Below are positions 1-16,143 of a stretch of 64,000 nt of DNA, piece after piece. Every line of letters begins with the position of its first letter. The first letter of the stretch is position 1. This DNA is from Caprella mutica. Lineage: Eukaryota > Arthropoda > Malacostraca > Amphipoda > Caprellidae. The stretch lies in the NCBI GenBank assembly GCA_947561585.1, contig CANNZV010001612.1, forward strand, positions 1 through 64,000. Direction: 5' to 3'. The notes beneath the pieces are model-generated. The model did no database searches, was not told where the DNA came from, and saw only the letters and a program-made list of their open reading frames with translations. A program made the translations under genes and the position numbers.

Positions 1-3000
1 TAAACATACAGTCAACAATATTAAACATGCAGTCAACAATATTAAACATACAGTCAACAATATTAAACATACAGTCAACAATATTAAACATACAGTCAAC
101 AATATTAAAAATACAGTCAACAATATTAAACATACAGTCAACAATATTAAACATACAGTCAACAATATTAAACATACAGTCAACAATATTAAACATACAG
201 TCAACAATATTAAACACACAGTCAACAATATTAAACATACAGTCAACAATATTAAACATACAGTCAACAATATTAAAGACACAGTCAACAATATTAAACA
301 TACAGTCAACAATATTAAACACACAGTCAACAATATTAAACATACAGTCAACAATATTAAACATACAGTCAACAATATTAAACATACAGTCAACAATATT
401 AAACATACAGTCAACAATATTAAACATACAGTCAACAATATTAAACATACAGTCAACAATATTAAACATACAGTCAACAATATTAAACATACAGTCAACA
501 ATATTAAACATACAGTCAACAATATTAAACATACAGTCAACAATATTAAACACACAGTAACAATATTAAACATACAGTCAACAATATTAAACATACAGTC
601 AACAATATTAAACATACAGTCAACAATATTAAATATACAGTCAACAATATTAAACATACAGTCAACAATATTAAACACACAGTAACAATATTAAACATAC
701 AGTCAACAATATTAAACATACAGTCAACAATATTAAACTTACAGTCAACAATATTAAACATACAGTCAACAATATTAAACACACAGTCAACAATATTAAA
801 CATACAGTCAACAATATTAAACATACAGTCAACAATATTAAACATACAGTCAACAATATTAAACATACAGTCAACAATATTAAACATACAGTCAACAATA
901 TTAAACATACAGTCAACAATATTAAACATACAGTCAACAATATTAAACACACAGTAACAATATTAAACACACAGTAACAATATTAAACATACAGTCAACA
1001 ATATTAAACATACAGTCAACAATATTAAACATACAGTCAACAATATTAAACATACAGTCAACAATATTAAACATACAGTCAACAATATTAAACATACAGT
1101 CAACAATATTAAACATACAGTCAACAATATTAAACATACAGTCAACAATATTAAACATACTTTCAACAATATTAAACATACAGTCAACAATATTAAACAT
1201 ACAGTCAACAATATTAAACATACAGTCAACAATATTAAACATACAGTCAACAATATTAAACATACAGTCAACAATATTAAACATACAGTCAACAGTATTA
1301 AACATACAGTCAACAATATTAAAAATACAGTCAACAATATTAAACATACAGTCAACAATATTAAACATACAGTCAACAATATTAAACATACAGTCAACAA
1401 TATTAAACATACAGTCAACAATATTAAACATACAGTCAACAACATTAAACATACAGTCAACAATATTAAACATACAGTCAACAATATTAAACATACAGTC
1501 AACAATATTAAACATACAGTCAACAATATTAAACATACAGTCAACAATATTAAACATACAGTCAACAATATCAAACATACAGTCAACAATATTAAACATA
1601 CAGTCAACAATATTAAACATACAGTCAACAATATTAAACATACAGTCAACAGTATTAAACATACAGTCAACAATATTAAAAATACAGTCAACAATATTAA
1701 ACATACAGTCAACAATATTAAACATACAGTCAACAATATTAAACATACAGTCAACAATATTAAACATACAGTCAACAATATTAAACATACAGTCAACAAC
1801 ATTAAACATACAGTCAACAATATTAAACATACAGTCAACAATATTAAACATACAGTCAACAATATTAAACATACAGTCAACAATATTAAACATACAGTCA
1901 ACAATATTAAACATACAGTCAACAATATTAAACATACAGTCAACAATATTAAACATACAGTCAACAATATTAAACATACAGTCAACAATATTAAACATAC
2001 AGTCAACAGTATTAAACATACAGTCAACAATATTAAACATACAGTCAACAATATTAAACATACAGTCAACAATATTAAACATGCAGTCAACAATATTAAA
2101 CATACAGTCAACAATATTAAACATACAGTCAACAATATTAAACATACAGTCAACAATATTAAACATGCAGTCAACAATATTAAACATACAGTCAACAATA
2201 TTAAACACACAGTAACAATATTAAACATACAGTCAACAATATTAAACATACAGTCAACAATATTAAACACACAATCAACAATATTAAACATACAGTCAAC
2301 AATATTAAACATACAGTCAACAATATTAAACATACAGTCAACAATATTAAACATACAGTCAACAATATTAAACATACAGTCAACAATATTAAACATACAG
2401 TCAACAATATTAAACATACAGTCAACAATATTAAACACACAGTCAACAATATTAAACATGCAGTCAACAATATTAAACATACAGTCAACAATATCAAACA
2501 TACAGTCAACAATATTAAACATACAGTCAACAATATTAAACATACAGTCAACAATATTAAACATACAGTGAACAATATTAAACATACAGTCAACAATATT
2601 AAAGACACAGTCAACAATATTAAACAAACAGTCAACAATATTAAACGCACAGTCAACAATATTAAACATACAGTCAACAATATTAAACATACAGTCAACA
2701 ATATTAAACATACAGTCAACAATATTAAACACACAGTCAACAATATTAAACATGCAGTCAACAATATTAAACATACAGTCAACAATATCAAACATACAGT
2801 CAACAATATTAAACATACAGTCAACAATATTAAACATACAGTCAACAATATTAAACATACAGTCAACAATATTAAACATACAGTCAACAATATTAAACAT
2901 GCAGTCAACAATATTAAACATACAGTCAACAATATTAAACATACAGTCAACAATATTAAACACACAGTCAACAATATTAAACATACAGTCAACAATATTA

Positions 3001-6000
3001 AACACACAGTCAACAATATTAAACACACAGTCAACAATATTAAACATACAGTCAATAATATTAAACATACAGTGAACAATATTAAACATACAGTGAACAA
3101 TATTAAACATACAGTCAACAATATTAAAGACACAGTCAACAATATTAAACAAACAGTCAACAATATTAAACGCACAGTCAACAATATTAAACATACAGTC
3201 AACAATATTATACATACAGTCAACAATATTAAACATACAGTCAACAATATTAAACACACAGTCAACAATATTAAACATACAGTCAACAATATTAAACATA
3301 CAGTCAACAATATTAAACATACAGTCAACAATATTAAACATACAGTCAACAATATTAAACATACAGTCAGCAATATTAAACATACAGTCAACAATATTAA
3401 ACATACAGTCAACAATATTAAACATACAGTCAACAATATTAAACATACAGTCAACAATATTAAACATACAGTCAACAATATTAAACACACAGTCAACAAT
3501 ATTAAACATACAGTCAACAATATTAAACATACAGTCAACAATATTAAACATACAGTCAACAATATTAAACATACAGTCAACAATATTAAACATACAGTCA
3601 ACAATATTAAACATGCAGTCAACAATATTAAACATACAGTCAACAATATTAAACATACAGTCAACAATATCAAACATACAGTCAACAATATTAAACATAC
3701 AGTCAACAATATTAAACATACAGTCAACAATATTAAACATACAGTCAACAATATTAAACATACAGTCAACAATATTAAACATACAGTCAACAATATTAAA
3801 CATACAGTCATTAATATTAAACATACAGTCAACAATATTAAACATACAGTCATTAATATTAAACATACAGTCAACAATATTAAACATACAGTCAACAATA
3901 TTAAACATACAGTCAACAATATTAAACATACAGTCAACAATATTAAACATACAGTCAACAATATTAAACATGCAGTCAACAATATTAAACATACAGTCAA
4001 CAATATTAAACATACAGTCAACAATATTAAACATACAGTCAACAATATTAAACATACAGTCAACAATATTAAACATACAGTCAACAATATTAAACATACA
4101 GTCAATAATATTAAACATACAGTCAACAATATTAAACACACAGTCAACAATATTAAACATACAGTCAACAATATTAAACATACAGTCAACAATATTAAAC
4201 ATACAGTCAACAATATTAAACATACAGTCAACAATATTAAACATACAGTCAACAATATTAAACATGCAGTCAACAATATTAAACATACAGTCAACAATAT
4301 TAAACATACAGTCAACAATATCAAACATACAGTCAACAATATTAAACATACAGTCAACAATATTAAACATACAGTCAACAATATTAAACATACAGTCAAC
4401 AATATTAAACATACAGTCAACAATATTAAACATACAGTCAACAATATTAAACATACAGTCAACAATATTAAACATACAGTCAACAATATTAAACATACAG
4501 TCAATAATATTAAACATACAGTCAATAATATTAAACATACAGTCAACAATATTAAACATACAGTCAACAATATTAAACATACAGTCAACAATATTAAACA
4601 TACAGTCAACAATATTAAACATACAGTCAACAATATTAAACACACAGTAACAATATTAAACATACAGTCAACAATATTAAACATACAGTCAACAATATTA
4701 AACATACAGTCAACAATATTAAATATACAGTCAACAATATTAAACATACAGTCAACAATATTAAACATGCAGTCAACAATATTAAACATACAGTCAACAA
4801 TATTAAACATACAGTCAACAATATTAAACATACAGTCAACAATATTAAACATACAGTCAACAATATTAAACATACAGTCAACAATATTAAACATACAGTC
4901 AACAATATTAAACATACAGTCAATAATATTAAACATACAGTCAATAATATTAAACATACAGTCAACAATATTAAACATACAGTCAACAATATTAAACATA
5001 CAGTCAACAATATTAAACATACAGTCAACAATATTAAACATACAGTCAACAATATTAAACACACAGTAACAATATTAAACATACAGTCAACAATATTAAA
5101 CATACAGTCAACAATATTAAACATACAGTCAACAATATTAAATATACAGTCAACAATATTAAACATACAGTCAACAATATTAAACATGCAGTCAACAATA
5201 TTAAACATACAGTCAACAATATTAAACATACAGTCAACAATATTAAACATGCAGTCAACAATATTAAACATACAGTCAACAATATTAAACACACAGTAAC
5301 AATATTAAACATACAGTCAACAATATTAAACATACAGTCAACAATATTAAACACACAATCAACAATATTAAACATACAGTCAACAATATTAAACATACAG
5401 TCAACAATATTAAACATACAGTCAACAATATTAAACATGCAGTCAACAATATTAAACATACAGTCAACAATATTAAACATACAGTCAACAATATTAAACA
5501 CACAGTCAACAATATTAAACATACAGTCAACAATATTAAACACACAGTCAACAATATTAAACACACAGTCAACAATATTAAACATACAGTCAATAATATT
5601 AAACATACAGTGAACAATATTAAACATACAGTGAACAATATTAAACATACAGTCAACAATATTAAAGACACAGTCAACAATATTAAACATACAGTCAACA
5701 ATATTAAACGCACAGTCAACAATATTAAACATACAGTCAACAATATTAAACATACAGTCAACAATATTAAACATACAGTCAACAATATTAAACACACAGT
5801 CAACAATATTAAACATACAGTCAACAATATTAAACATACAGTCAACAATATTAAACATACAGTCAACAATATTAAACATACAGTCAACAATATTAAACAT
5901 ACAGTCAACAATATTAAACATACAGTCAACAATATTAAACATACAGTCAACAATATTAAACATACAGTCAACAATATTAAACATACAGTCAACAATATTA

Positions 6001-9000
6001 AACATACAGTCAACAATATTAAACACACAGTCAACAATATTAAACATACAGTCAACAATATTAAACATACAGTCAACAATATTAAACATACAGTCAACAA
6101 TATTAAACATACAGTCAACAATATTAAACATACAGTCAACAATATTAAACATGCAGTCAACAATATTAAACATACAGTCAACAATATTAAACATACAGTC
6201 AACAATATCAAACATACAGTCAACAATATTAAACATACAGTCAACAATATTAAACATACAGTCAACAATATTAAACATACAGTCAACAATATTAAACATA
6301 CAGTCAACAATATTAAACATACAGTCAACAATATTAAACATACAGTCATTAATATTAAACATACAGTCAACAATATTAAACATACAGTCATTAATATTAA
6401 ACATACAGTCAACAATATTAAACATACAGTCAACAATATTAAACATACAGTCAACAATATTAAACATACAGTCAACAATATTAAACATACAGTCAACAAT
6501 ATTAAACATGCAGTCAACAATATTAAACATACAGTCAACAATATTAAACATACAGTCAACAATATTAAACATACAGTCAACAATATTAAACATACAGTCA
6601 ACAATATTAAACATACAGTCAACAATATTAAACATACAGTCAATAATATTAAACATACAGTCAACAATATTAAACACACAGTCAACAATATTAAACATAC
6701 AGTCAACAATATTAAACATACAGTCAACAATATTAAACATACAGTCAACAATATTAAACATACAGTCAACAATATTAAACATACAGTCAACAATATTAAA
6801 CATGCAGTCAACAATATTAAACATACAGTCAACAATATTAAACATACAGTCAACAATATCAAACATACAGTCAACAATATTAAACATACAGTCAACAATA
6901 TTAAACATACAGTCAACAATATTAAACATACAGTCAACAATATTAAACATACAGTCAACAATATTAAACATACAGTCAACAATATTAAACATACAGTCAA
7001 CAATATTAAACATACAGTCAACAATATTAAACATACAGTCAATAATATTAAACATACAGTCAATAATATTAAACATACAGTCAACAATATTAAACATACA
7101 GTCAACAATATTAAACACACAGTAACAATATTAAACATACAGTCAACAATATTAAACATACAGTCAACAATATTAAACATACAGTCAACAATATTAAATA
7201 TACAGTCAACAATATTAAACATACAGTCAACAATATTAAACACACAGTAACAATATTAAACATACAGTCAACAATATTAAACATACAGTCAACAATATTA
7301 AACATACAGTCAACAATATTAAACATACAGTCAACAATATTAAACACACAGTCAACAATATTAAACATACAGTCAACAATATTAAACATACAGTCAACAA
7401 TATTAAACATACAGTCAACAATATTAAACATACAGTCAACAATATTAAACATACAGTCAACAATATTAAACATACAGTCAACAATATTAAACATACAGTC
7501 AACAATATTAAACACACAGTAACAATATTAAACACACAGTAACAATATTAAACATACAGTCAACAATATTAAACATACAGTCAACAATATTAAACATACA
7601 GTCAACAATATTAAACATACAGTCAACAATATTAAACATACAGTCAACAATATTAAACATACAGTCAACAATATTAAACATACAGTCAACAATATTAAAC
7701 ATACTTTCAACAATATTAAACATACAGTCAACAATATTAAACATACAGTCAACAATATTAAACATACAGTCAACAATATTAAACATACAGTCAACAATAT
7801 TAAACATACAGTCAACAATATTAAACATACAGTCAACAGTATTAAACATACAGTCAACAATATTAAAAATACAGTCAACAATATTAAACATACAGTCAAC
7901 AATATTAAACATACAGTCAACAATATTAAACATACAGTCAACAATATTAAACATACAGTCAACAATATTAAACATACAGTCAACAACATTAAACATACAG
8001 TCAACAATATTAAACATACAGTCAACAATATTAAACATACAGTCAACAATATTAAACATACAGTCAACAATATTAAACATACAGTCTACAATATTAAACA
8101 TACAGTCAACAATATCAAACATACAGTCAACAATATTAAACATACAGTCAACAATATTAAACATACAGTCAACAATATTAAACATACAGTCAACAATATT
8201 AAACATACAGTCAACAATATTAAACATACAGTCAACAATATTAAACATACAGTCAATAATATTAAACATACAGTCAACAATATTAAACACACAGTCAACA
8301 ATATTAAACATACAGTCAACAATATTAAACATACAGTCAACAATATTAAACATACAGTCAACAATATTAAACATACAGTCAACAATATTAAACATACAGT
8401 CAACAATATTAAACATGCAGTCAACAATATTAAACATACAGTCAACAATATTAAACATACAGTCAACAATATCAAACATACAGTCAACAATATTAAACAT
8501 ACAGTCAACAATATTAAACATACAGTCAACAATATTAAACATACAGTCAACAATATTAAACATACAGTCAACAATATTAAACATACAGTCAACAATATTA
8601 AACATACAGTCAACAATATTAAACATACAGTCAACAATATTAAACATACAGTCAATAATATTAAACATACAGTCAATAATATTAAACATACAGTCAACAA
8701 TATTAAACATACAGTCAACAATATTAAACACACAGTAACAATATTAAACATACAGTCAACAATATTAAACATACAGTCAACAATATTAAACATACAGTCA
8801 ACAATATTAAATATACAGTCAACAATATTAAACATACAGTCAACAATATTAAACACACAGTAACAATATTAAACATACAGTCAACAATATTAAACATACA
8901 GTCAACAATATTAAACATACAGTCAACAATATTAAACATACAGTCAACAATATTAAACACACAGTCAACAATATTAAACATACAGTCAACAATATTAAAC

Positions 9001-12000
9001 ATACAGTCAACAATATTAAACATACAGTCAACAATATTAAACATACAGTCAACAATATTAAACATACAGTCAACAATATTAAACATACAGTCAACAATAT
9101 TAAACATACAGTCAACAATATTAAACACACAGTAACAATATTAAACACACAGTAACAATATTAAACATACAGTCAACAATATTAAACATACAGTCAACAA
9201 TATTAAACATACAGTCAACAATATTAAACATACAGTCAACAATATTAAACATACAGTCAACAATATTAAACATACAGTCAACAATATTAAACATACAGTC
9301 AACAATATTAAACATACTTTCAACAATATTAAACATACAGTCAACAATATTAAACATACAGTCAACAATATTCAACATACAGTCAACAATATTAAACATA
9401 CAGTCAACAATATTAAACATACAGTCAACAATATTAAACATACAGTCAACAGTATTAAACATACAGTCAACAATATTAAAAATACAGTCAACAATATTAA
9501 ACATACAGTCAACAATATTAAACATACAGTCAACAATATTAAACATACAGTCAACAATATTAAACATACAGTCAACAATATTAAACATACAGTCAACAAC
9601 ATTAAACATACAGTCAACAATATTAAACATACAGTCAACAATATTAAACATACAGTCAACAATATTAAACATACAGTCAACAATATTAAACATACAGTCA
9701 ACAATATTAAACATACAGTCAACAATATCAAACATACAGTCAACAATATTAAACATACAGTCAACAATATTAAACATACAGTCAACAATATTAAACATAC
9801 AGTCAACAGTATTAAACATACAGTCAACAATATTAAAAATACAGTCAACAATATTAAACATACAGTCAACAATATTAAACATACAGTCAACAATATTAAA
9901 CATACAGTCAACAATATTAAACATACAGTCAACAATATTAAACATACAGTCAACAACATTAAACATACAGTCAACAATATTAAACATACAGTCAACAATA
10001 TTAAACATACAGTCAACAATATTAAACATACAGTCAACAATATTAAACATACAGTCAACAATATTAAACATACAGTCAACAATATTAAACATACAGTCAA
10101 CAATATTAAACATACAGTCAACAATATTAAACATACAGTCAACAATATTAAACATACAGTCAACAGTATTAAACATACAGTCAACAATATTAAACATACA
10201 GTCAACAATATTAAACATACAGTCAACAATATTAAACATACAGTCAACAATATTAAACATGCAGTCAACAATATTAAACATACAGTCAACAATGTTAAAC
10301 ATACAGTCAACAACATTAAACATACAGTCAACAATATTAAACATACAGTCAACAATATTAAACACACAGTAACAATATTAAACATGCAGTCAACAATATT
10401 AAACATACAGTCAACAATATTAAACACACAGTAACAATATTAAACATACAGTCAACAATATTAAACACACAGTAACAATATTAAACACACAGTCAACAAT
10501 ATTAAACATACAGTCAACAATATTAAACATACAGTCAACAATATTAAACATACAGTCAACAATATTAAACACACAATCAACAATATTAAACATACAGTCA
10601 ACAATATTAAACATACAGTCAACAATATTAAACATACAGTCAACAATATTAAACATGCAGTCAACAATATTAAACATACAGTCAACAATATTAAACATAC
10701 AGTCAACAATATTAAACATACAGTCAACAATATTAAAAATACAGTCAACAATATTAAACATACAGTCAACAATATTAAACATACAGTCAACAATATTAAA
10801 CATACAGTCAACAATATTAAACATACAGTCAACAATATTAAACACACAGTCAACAATATTAAACATACAGTCAACAATATTAAACACACAGTCAACAATA
10901 TTAAACACACAGTCAACAATATTAAACATACAGTCAATAATATTAAACATACAGTGAACAATATTAAACATACAGTGAACAATATTAAACATACAGTCAA
11001 CAATATTAAAGACACAGTCAACAATATTAAACATACAGTCAACAATATTAAACGCACAGTCAACAATATTAAACATACAGTCAACAATATTAAACATACA
11101 GTCAACAATATTAAACATACAGTCAACAATATTAAACACACAGTCAACAATATTAAACATACAGTCAACAATATTAAACATACAGTCAACAATATTAAAC
11201 ATACAGTCAACAATATTAAACATACAGTCAACAATATTAAACATACAGTCAACAATATTAAACATACAGTCAACAATATTAAACATACAGTCAACAATAT
11301 TAAACATACAGTCAACAATATTAAACATACAGTCAACAATATTAAACATACAGTCAACAATATTAAACACACAGTCAACAATATTAAACATACAGTCAAC
11401 AATATTAAACATACAGTCAACAATATTAAACATACAGTCAACAATATTAAACATACAGTCAACAATATTAAACATACAGTCAACAATATTAAACATGCAG
11501 TCAACAATATTAAACATACAGTCAACAATATTAAACATACAGTCAACAATATCAAACATACAGTCAACAATATTAAACATACAGTCAACAATATTAAACA
11601 TACAGTCAACAATATTAAACATACAGTCAACAATATTAAACATACAGTCAACAATATTAAACATACAGTCAACAATATTAAACATACAGTCATTAATATT
11701 AAACATACAGTCAACAATATTAAACATACAGTCATTAATATTAAACATACAGTCAACAATATTAAACATACAGTCAACAATATTAAACATACAGTCAACA
11801 ATATTAAACATACAGTCAACAATATTAAACATACAGTCAACAATATTAAACATGCAGTCAACAATATTAAACATACAGTCAACAATATTAAACATACAGT
11901 CAACAATATTAAACATACAGTCAACAATATTAAACATACAGTCAACAATATTAAACATACAGTCAACAATATTAAACATACAGTCAACAATATTAAACAT

Positions 12001-12757
12001 ACAGTCAACAATATTAAACATACAGTCAACAATATTAAACATACAGTCATTAATATTAAACATACAGTCAACAATATTAAACATACAGTCAACAATATTA
12101 AACATACAGTCAACAATATTAAACATACAGTCAACAATATCAAACATACAGTCAACAATATTAAACATACAGTCAACAATATTAAACATACAGTCAACAA
12201 TATTAAACATACAGTCAACAATATTAAACATACAGTCAACAATATTAAACATACAGTCAACAATATTAACCATACAGTCATTAATATTAAACATACAGTC
12301 AACAATATTAAACATACAGTCATTAATATTAAACATACAGTCAACAATATTAAACATACAGTCAACAATATTAAACATACAGTCAACAATATTAAACATA
12401 CAGTCAACAATATTAAACATACAGTCAACAATATTAAACATGCAGTCAACAATATTAAACATACAGTCAACAATATTAAACATACAGTCAACAATATTAA
12501 ACATACAGTCATCAATATTAAACATACAGTCAACAATATTAAACATACAGTCAACAATATTAAACATACAGTCAACAATATTAAACATACAGTCAACAAT
12601 ATTAAACATACAGTCAACAATATTAAACATACAGTCAATCATTATAAAATATACAGTCAACAATATTAAACATACAGTCAACAATATTAAACATACAGTC
12701 AATCATTATAAAATATACAGTCAACAATATTAAACATACAGTCAATCATTATAAAAT
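1..12757. repeat. 21-bp satellite array with higher-order repeats
   Basis: About 600 head-to-tail copies of a 21-bp unit (cagtcaacaatattaaacat plus a) fill the first 12.7 kb and continue off the left edge. Units differ by point changes (catgca, cacaca, caaaca, cgcaca, attaat). A 20-bp variant containing cacacagtaacaat recurs at about 547, 672, 944, 964, 2209, 4637, 5056, 5286, 7112, 7237, 7509, 7529, 8725, 8850, 9122 and 9142, with a few more near 10.4 kb. Its spacing reveals larger duplicated blocks. The last units (12630-12757) degrade to a catcattataaaatata form. Both strands read as long peptides of 7-residue repeats (for example MFNIVDC or STILNIQ) only because the 21-bp unit lacks stops; I do not regard these as genes. 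Confidence 0.98.
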
Positions 12758-12948
12758 ATATCCTCTCACTTCTGTTTATACAGCTATAATAATAATGCAA
12801 AGACGTTCAGACTCCAGATGTCACTATATTTTAATTAGCTTTTCGAAATCCCCATATTTTTCGCTTCGATGTTTTGGTGTCTTCACATTTTCAACAGACC
12901 ACCAAACTCAGTCTTCACATACCTTAGATACCTAGTACAGTCAAACTT

Positions 12949-13345
12949 CTATGTTATTCGTACGGAGAGATTTTACTCTTTGTAATTCGTACGGAAAAAA
13001 CCCTACTTCTATGTTATTCGTACGGAGATATGATACTCTATGTTATTCGTACGGAAAAAAACCTACTTCTATGTTATTCGTAAGTAGATATTTCACTCTA
13101 CGTTCTTCGTACTGAAAAAAACCTACTTCTATGTTATTCGTACGGAGAGATCTTACTCTGTGTTATTCTTACGGAAAAACCTACTTCTATGTTATACGTA
13201 CGTAGAGATCTTACACTGTTATACGTGCAGAAGAACATACTTGTATAGAATTCATACGGAGATTTTTTACTCAATGTTATTCTTACGGAAAAACCTATTT
13301 CTATGTTATACGTAGGGAAATATTTTACTCTGTGTTATTTGACTG
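12949..13345. repeat. Minisatellite, about 58-bp dimeric unit (copy A)
   Basis: Around seven diverged copies of a unit alternate two half-units, one like ctatgttattcgtacggaga and one like attcgtacggaaaaaaccta. The same array occurs at 32085-32430 in the second duplication copy, so it predates the duplication. No coding signal was seen. Confidence 0.9.
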
Positions 13346-14100
13346 TGGGACCTAGTTCGTAGTTGACTGAGAAATAACATGTTTTTAGTTATTTTTCAAA
13401 TATTTTTAACATAGTTTTAATTTTCTTGAAGACGTAAGCTACAAATTGGTAACGAGTTTTTGGTATTTCAAAGGTATTAGCGCACTTAATTAACAAAATA
13501 ATATCTAAAAACGTATAACGCTAAGTTTTCACAAAATGTAACCTATTCGGCTTGATTGAAATAAGTTTTTTGATCTATTTGTTTTCTTTTAATTTTCGAA
13601 ATATCTTTACCATTTTTTTTATATTGTAAAGTTCTAAGTAATTTGATGATGCAGGATTCAATAAAACTACATAAGATATTGAGGAGAATTGTACATAAGA
13701 TATTTAGGGAAATTGTCCTGAACTCTGCCAACTGTTCGGACACACTTTACAAACTGGGTGTCTGATTTTAGGTGCATTGTGAACCATCACACATTAAATG
13801 TAGGTAATTAATAATATAATTTAACTTATTCTTAGAAGCAATTTATTTCTTGATTAGTTAATAGTTGATTACTTAGTTTAAATTTAACGTTGGGAACTGA
13901 TATTACATCAAACCTACATTATTTCTTTAGGTGTATAATAATAACTGGTAATACATTATAACATAGCCTTGTTTTCCAAAGTTACATAGACTCAGCAAAT
14001 TTCAGAACAATCGAAAAAAAAAATCCGAAATGTTAATTGACCCTCTAAATATCTCTGGAATGTTCTCTGATTTAAAAGATCGAAAATAATCCATTTCAAT
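13346..14100. other. Noncoding lead of duplication copy A
   Basis: This sequence aligns with 32431-33009 and 33840-34030 of copy B. I see no exon or RNA gene. The stretch around 13990-14060 (cagaacaatcg, then attgaccctctaaat) resembles a dispersed repeat also seen near 21300, 29280, 33930 and 49680. Confidence 0.6.
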
Positions 14101-14109
14101 AGTTCCATA

Positions 14110-14605
14110 AATTATCACCGTCAGGGGCTCTATCCTAAAGCTGTGTTTGGTGAATGGAAGAGAAGGGCGTCTCTTGGGCCCCGAACTGTTGTAATTTGGA
14201 TTATGTATTGTCTTTTTTACCATGCTTAACATTTTTTTTAACGCTACTTGTAGTTTTATAGGATAGCGCTATGGTTATGCTTTTCAACTACGAGGTCTTA
14301 GATTTTGTGTTAGATTGGCTCGAAAGCTTCACTAACTATCACCTCTTCATTATTCTCTTCTATCCGTGAGTGCTGCCACCGGTACTTGTGTACATTTTCG
14401 TCATATTCCTTGGTAACTGACTGCATTCACGGAGTAGCTTTTCTGCATCCATGAGTTTGTCACCGACAGTTGTAGGTGACTTTGTTCATGGAACCAATTT
14501 CCTTTCTGAATGCTTCTTCAAGTAGTCCCTTGTATTTAATTTCCTTTTGACGTCAGCAATATGGCCTTTGGTTCCGAAGCAGACGTTAAACCCTTACTAA
14601 ATTTA
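14110..14605 (-). other. Degenerate third copy of the antisense segment found in the RING gene intron
   Basis: Copy B has no equivalent here: sequence around tccatttcaatagttc and atgaattatctttgaat is contiguous there and split here. The insert resembles the RING gene intron segments at 18366-18570 and 36087-36297 (shared words gctgtgttt, tgaatggaa, actatcacctcttcat, gttccgaagcagacgtt). Read on the minus strand it contains broken stretches such as EYDENVHKYRWQHSR and ENNEEVIVSE, similar to NVHSRMDEENEEAIVKEE at 36.2 kb. It is probably a pseudogene or mobile fragment of an unrecognised minus-strand coding exon. Confidence 0.45.
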
Positions 14606-15110
14606 TTAATTCTATGAATTATCTTTGAATATCTATATGAAATATTTGGAAATAGAGGAAAAGAATGGTATGTAATGAACACTCGTAGAACAATTCAATG
14701 TTACATAGGCATGATGATATTCAATGTGATGAGGCTTTTTTAATTTATGAGATCTGTTTAATTTTTGAGCTTCTATTTGAGATTTATTTTATCTTCTTCT
14801 CTATTTCAGCATTGGAAATCAATCAGAAGATGACCGGTTTATTTTCAGGATGCCAAAAAGAAGGGAAAAACGTGTTTTACGGCTACATTTACCTAACTGT
14901 TAAAGAGAAGCCTTTCTTCTTGTTGTGTTAATAGAATTTCAGGATAACCAAATAAAGGAATGAAGTTCTTAGATCTTAAGTTCCAACCCGGCTTTGTGTG
15001 CCCGTGAAGTGTGCGAGAACAGTACCCTGGAAGATATAATAATATACTTTTTTCATGCCGTGGAGTACAATTATTTTGAAACGAATTTTCTCCACAAAAT
15101 ATTGACTTAA

Positions 15111-15696
15111 AGGTCCTCTCAAGGCTCAGGGAAAAAATGAGTTTAATGCATAATATTATAGAACTAAGGTCTACGATCATTATTCTGCAAACCGTATACA
15201 TTTCGGTTCAGTATATATTTTATAATTTGTTTTTAAAGTTTTATAGTACTCTGTGAGCAACAATTGAGCGAATCACTAATCTGATGCTCAAGAAGAAGAT
15301 TGTACACTCTTTGTTATGATTACAAATTTGAATTTTATAAACAAACTATGCGTTTTCGGTCATTATTGTATATATTAATTGTTTCCTAACGTATATAAAC
15401 GTTTCTATTATAGTTCATTCAATTTTATATCTTTACACGAAAATTAAATGGATTTATTAAACCTAAAACTTAGTTGACAATCAGTGGTGGTGTACATTCT
15501 TCTTCTTCAGGCTGAAAAGTTCTTAAATTAGTAAGTCGGAAGTAAAATAGGTTTTGTCGAGATTTGATTATAAAAATCTTTAAAAGGTTATAGAAGTAAA
15601 AATATGCCATCAAATTCGATGCGGTTTGCAGCAAAATGATAAGAAACATTAGCCTCGTTGAATAAGGCAATGAAAATATTTGCTTGGTGGGGACCT
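15111..15696 (+). mobile_element. Nonautonomous TTAA-flanked element (piggyBac-like MITE), copy 1
   Basis: The element is flanked by TTAA at 15107-15110 and 15697-15700. The uninterrupted paralogue near 34550 reads gacttaatacacg with one TTAA, a direct empty site. The ends are inverted: aggtcctctcaaggctc at the left, and the reverse complement of the right end is aggtccccaccaagc. Length is 586 bp with no coding frame of note. Related copies lie at 23657-24237 and, inverted, 39512-40089. The TTAA preference is that of the piggyBac superfamily; the terminal bases are not the commonest for that group. Confidence 0.92.
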
Positions 15697-16143
15697 TTAA
15701 TACACGTTGTTCTATCGGAAATTCTCGACCGAATTGCCTCAGTAATTGTTCCTGAAAATTCAATCAAAATGGATACCATGATGGCCGGTTGTCTTATATT
15801 ACATATATATTTCTTCGATCTTATACATTATTATTTCGAATGAATTCTTTAGAAAAACTTCAACAAAATTCCATGGCCTGAACTGAACTGCACTCAAAGT
15901 TGTGCAGAGATTTCCCACGAAGACGTGCAGCCCCTAATTCTCCAGTAGATGCAGTTATTGCAAGTTGCTCATACTTGAAACACGTTCCGATGGATGCTAT
16001 AAGAATTAGCAAACACAAAGATTTGAAAAGTGCAAGTACTGAAATCGTAACAGATTCAAGAGAAATAAGTTATAACCATATTCGATCTGGAAATGTTGTT
16101 GATCCTTTCTTCAAGGAACTGCTAGTGAGAGTGCATACATCAA

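Noticed and set aside
963..12733. Very long frames on both strands (up to about 1200 codons) of 7-residue repeats
   Set aside because: They are translations of the 21-bp satellite; multiple frames are open at once, they switch sequence at 20-bp units, and they have no non-repetitive part.
1..12757. CRISPR array
   Set aside because: Units abut with no unique spacers and the surrounding genes are eukaryotic.
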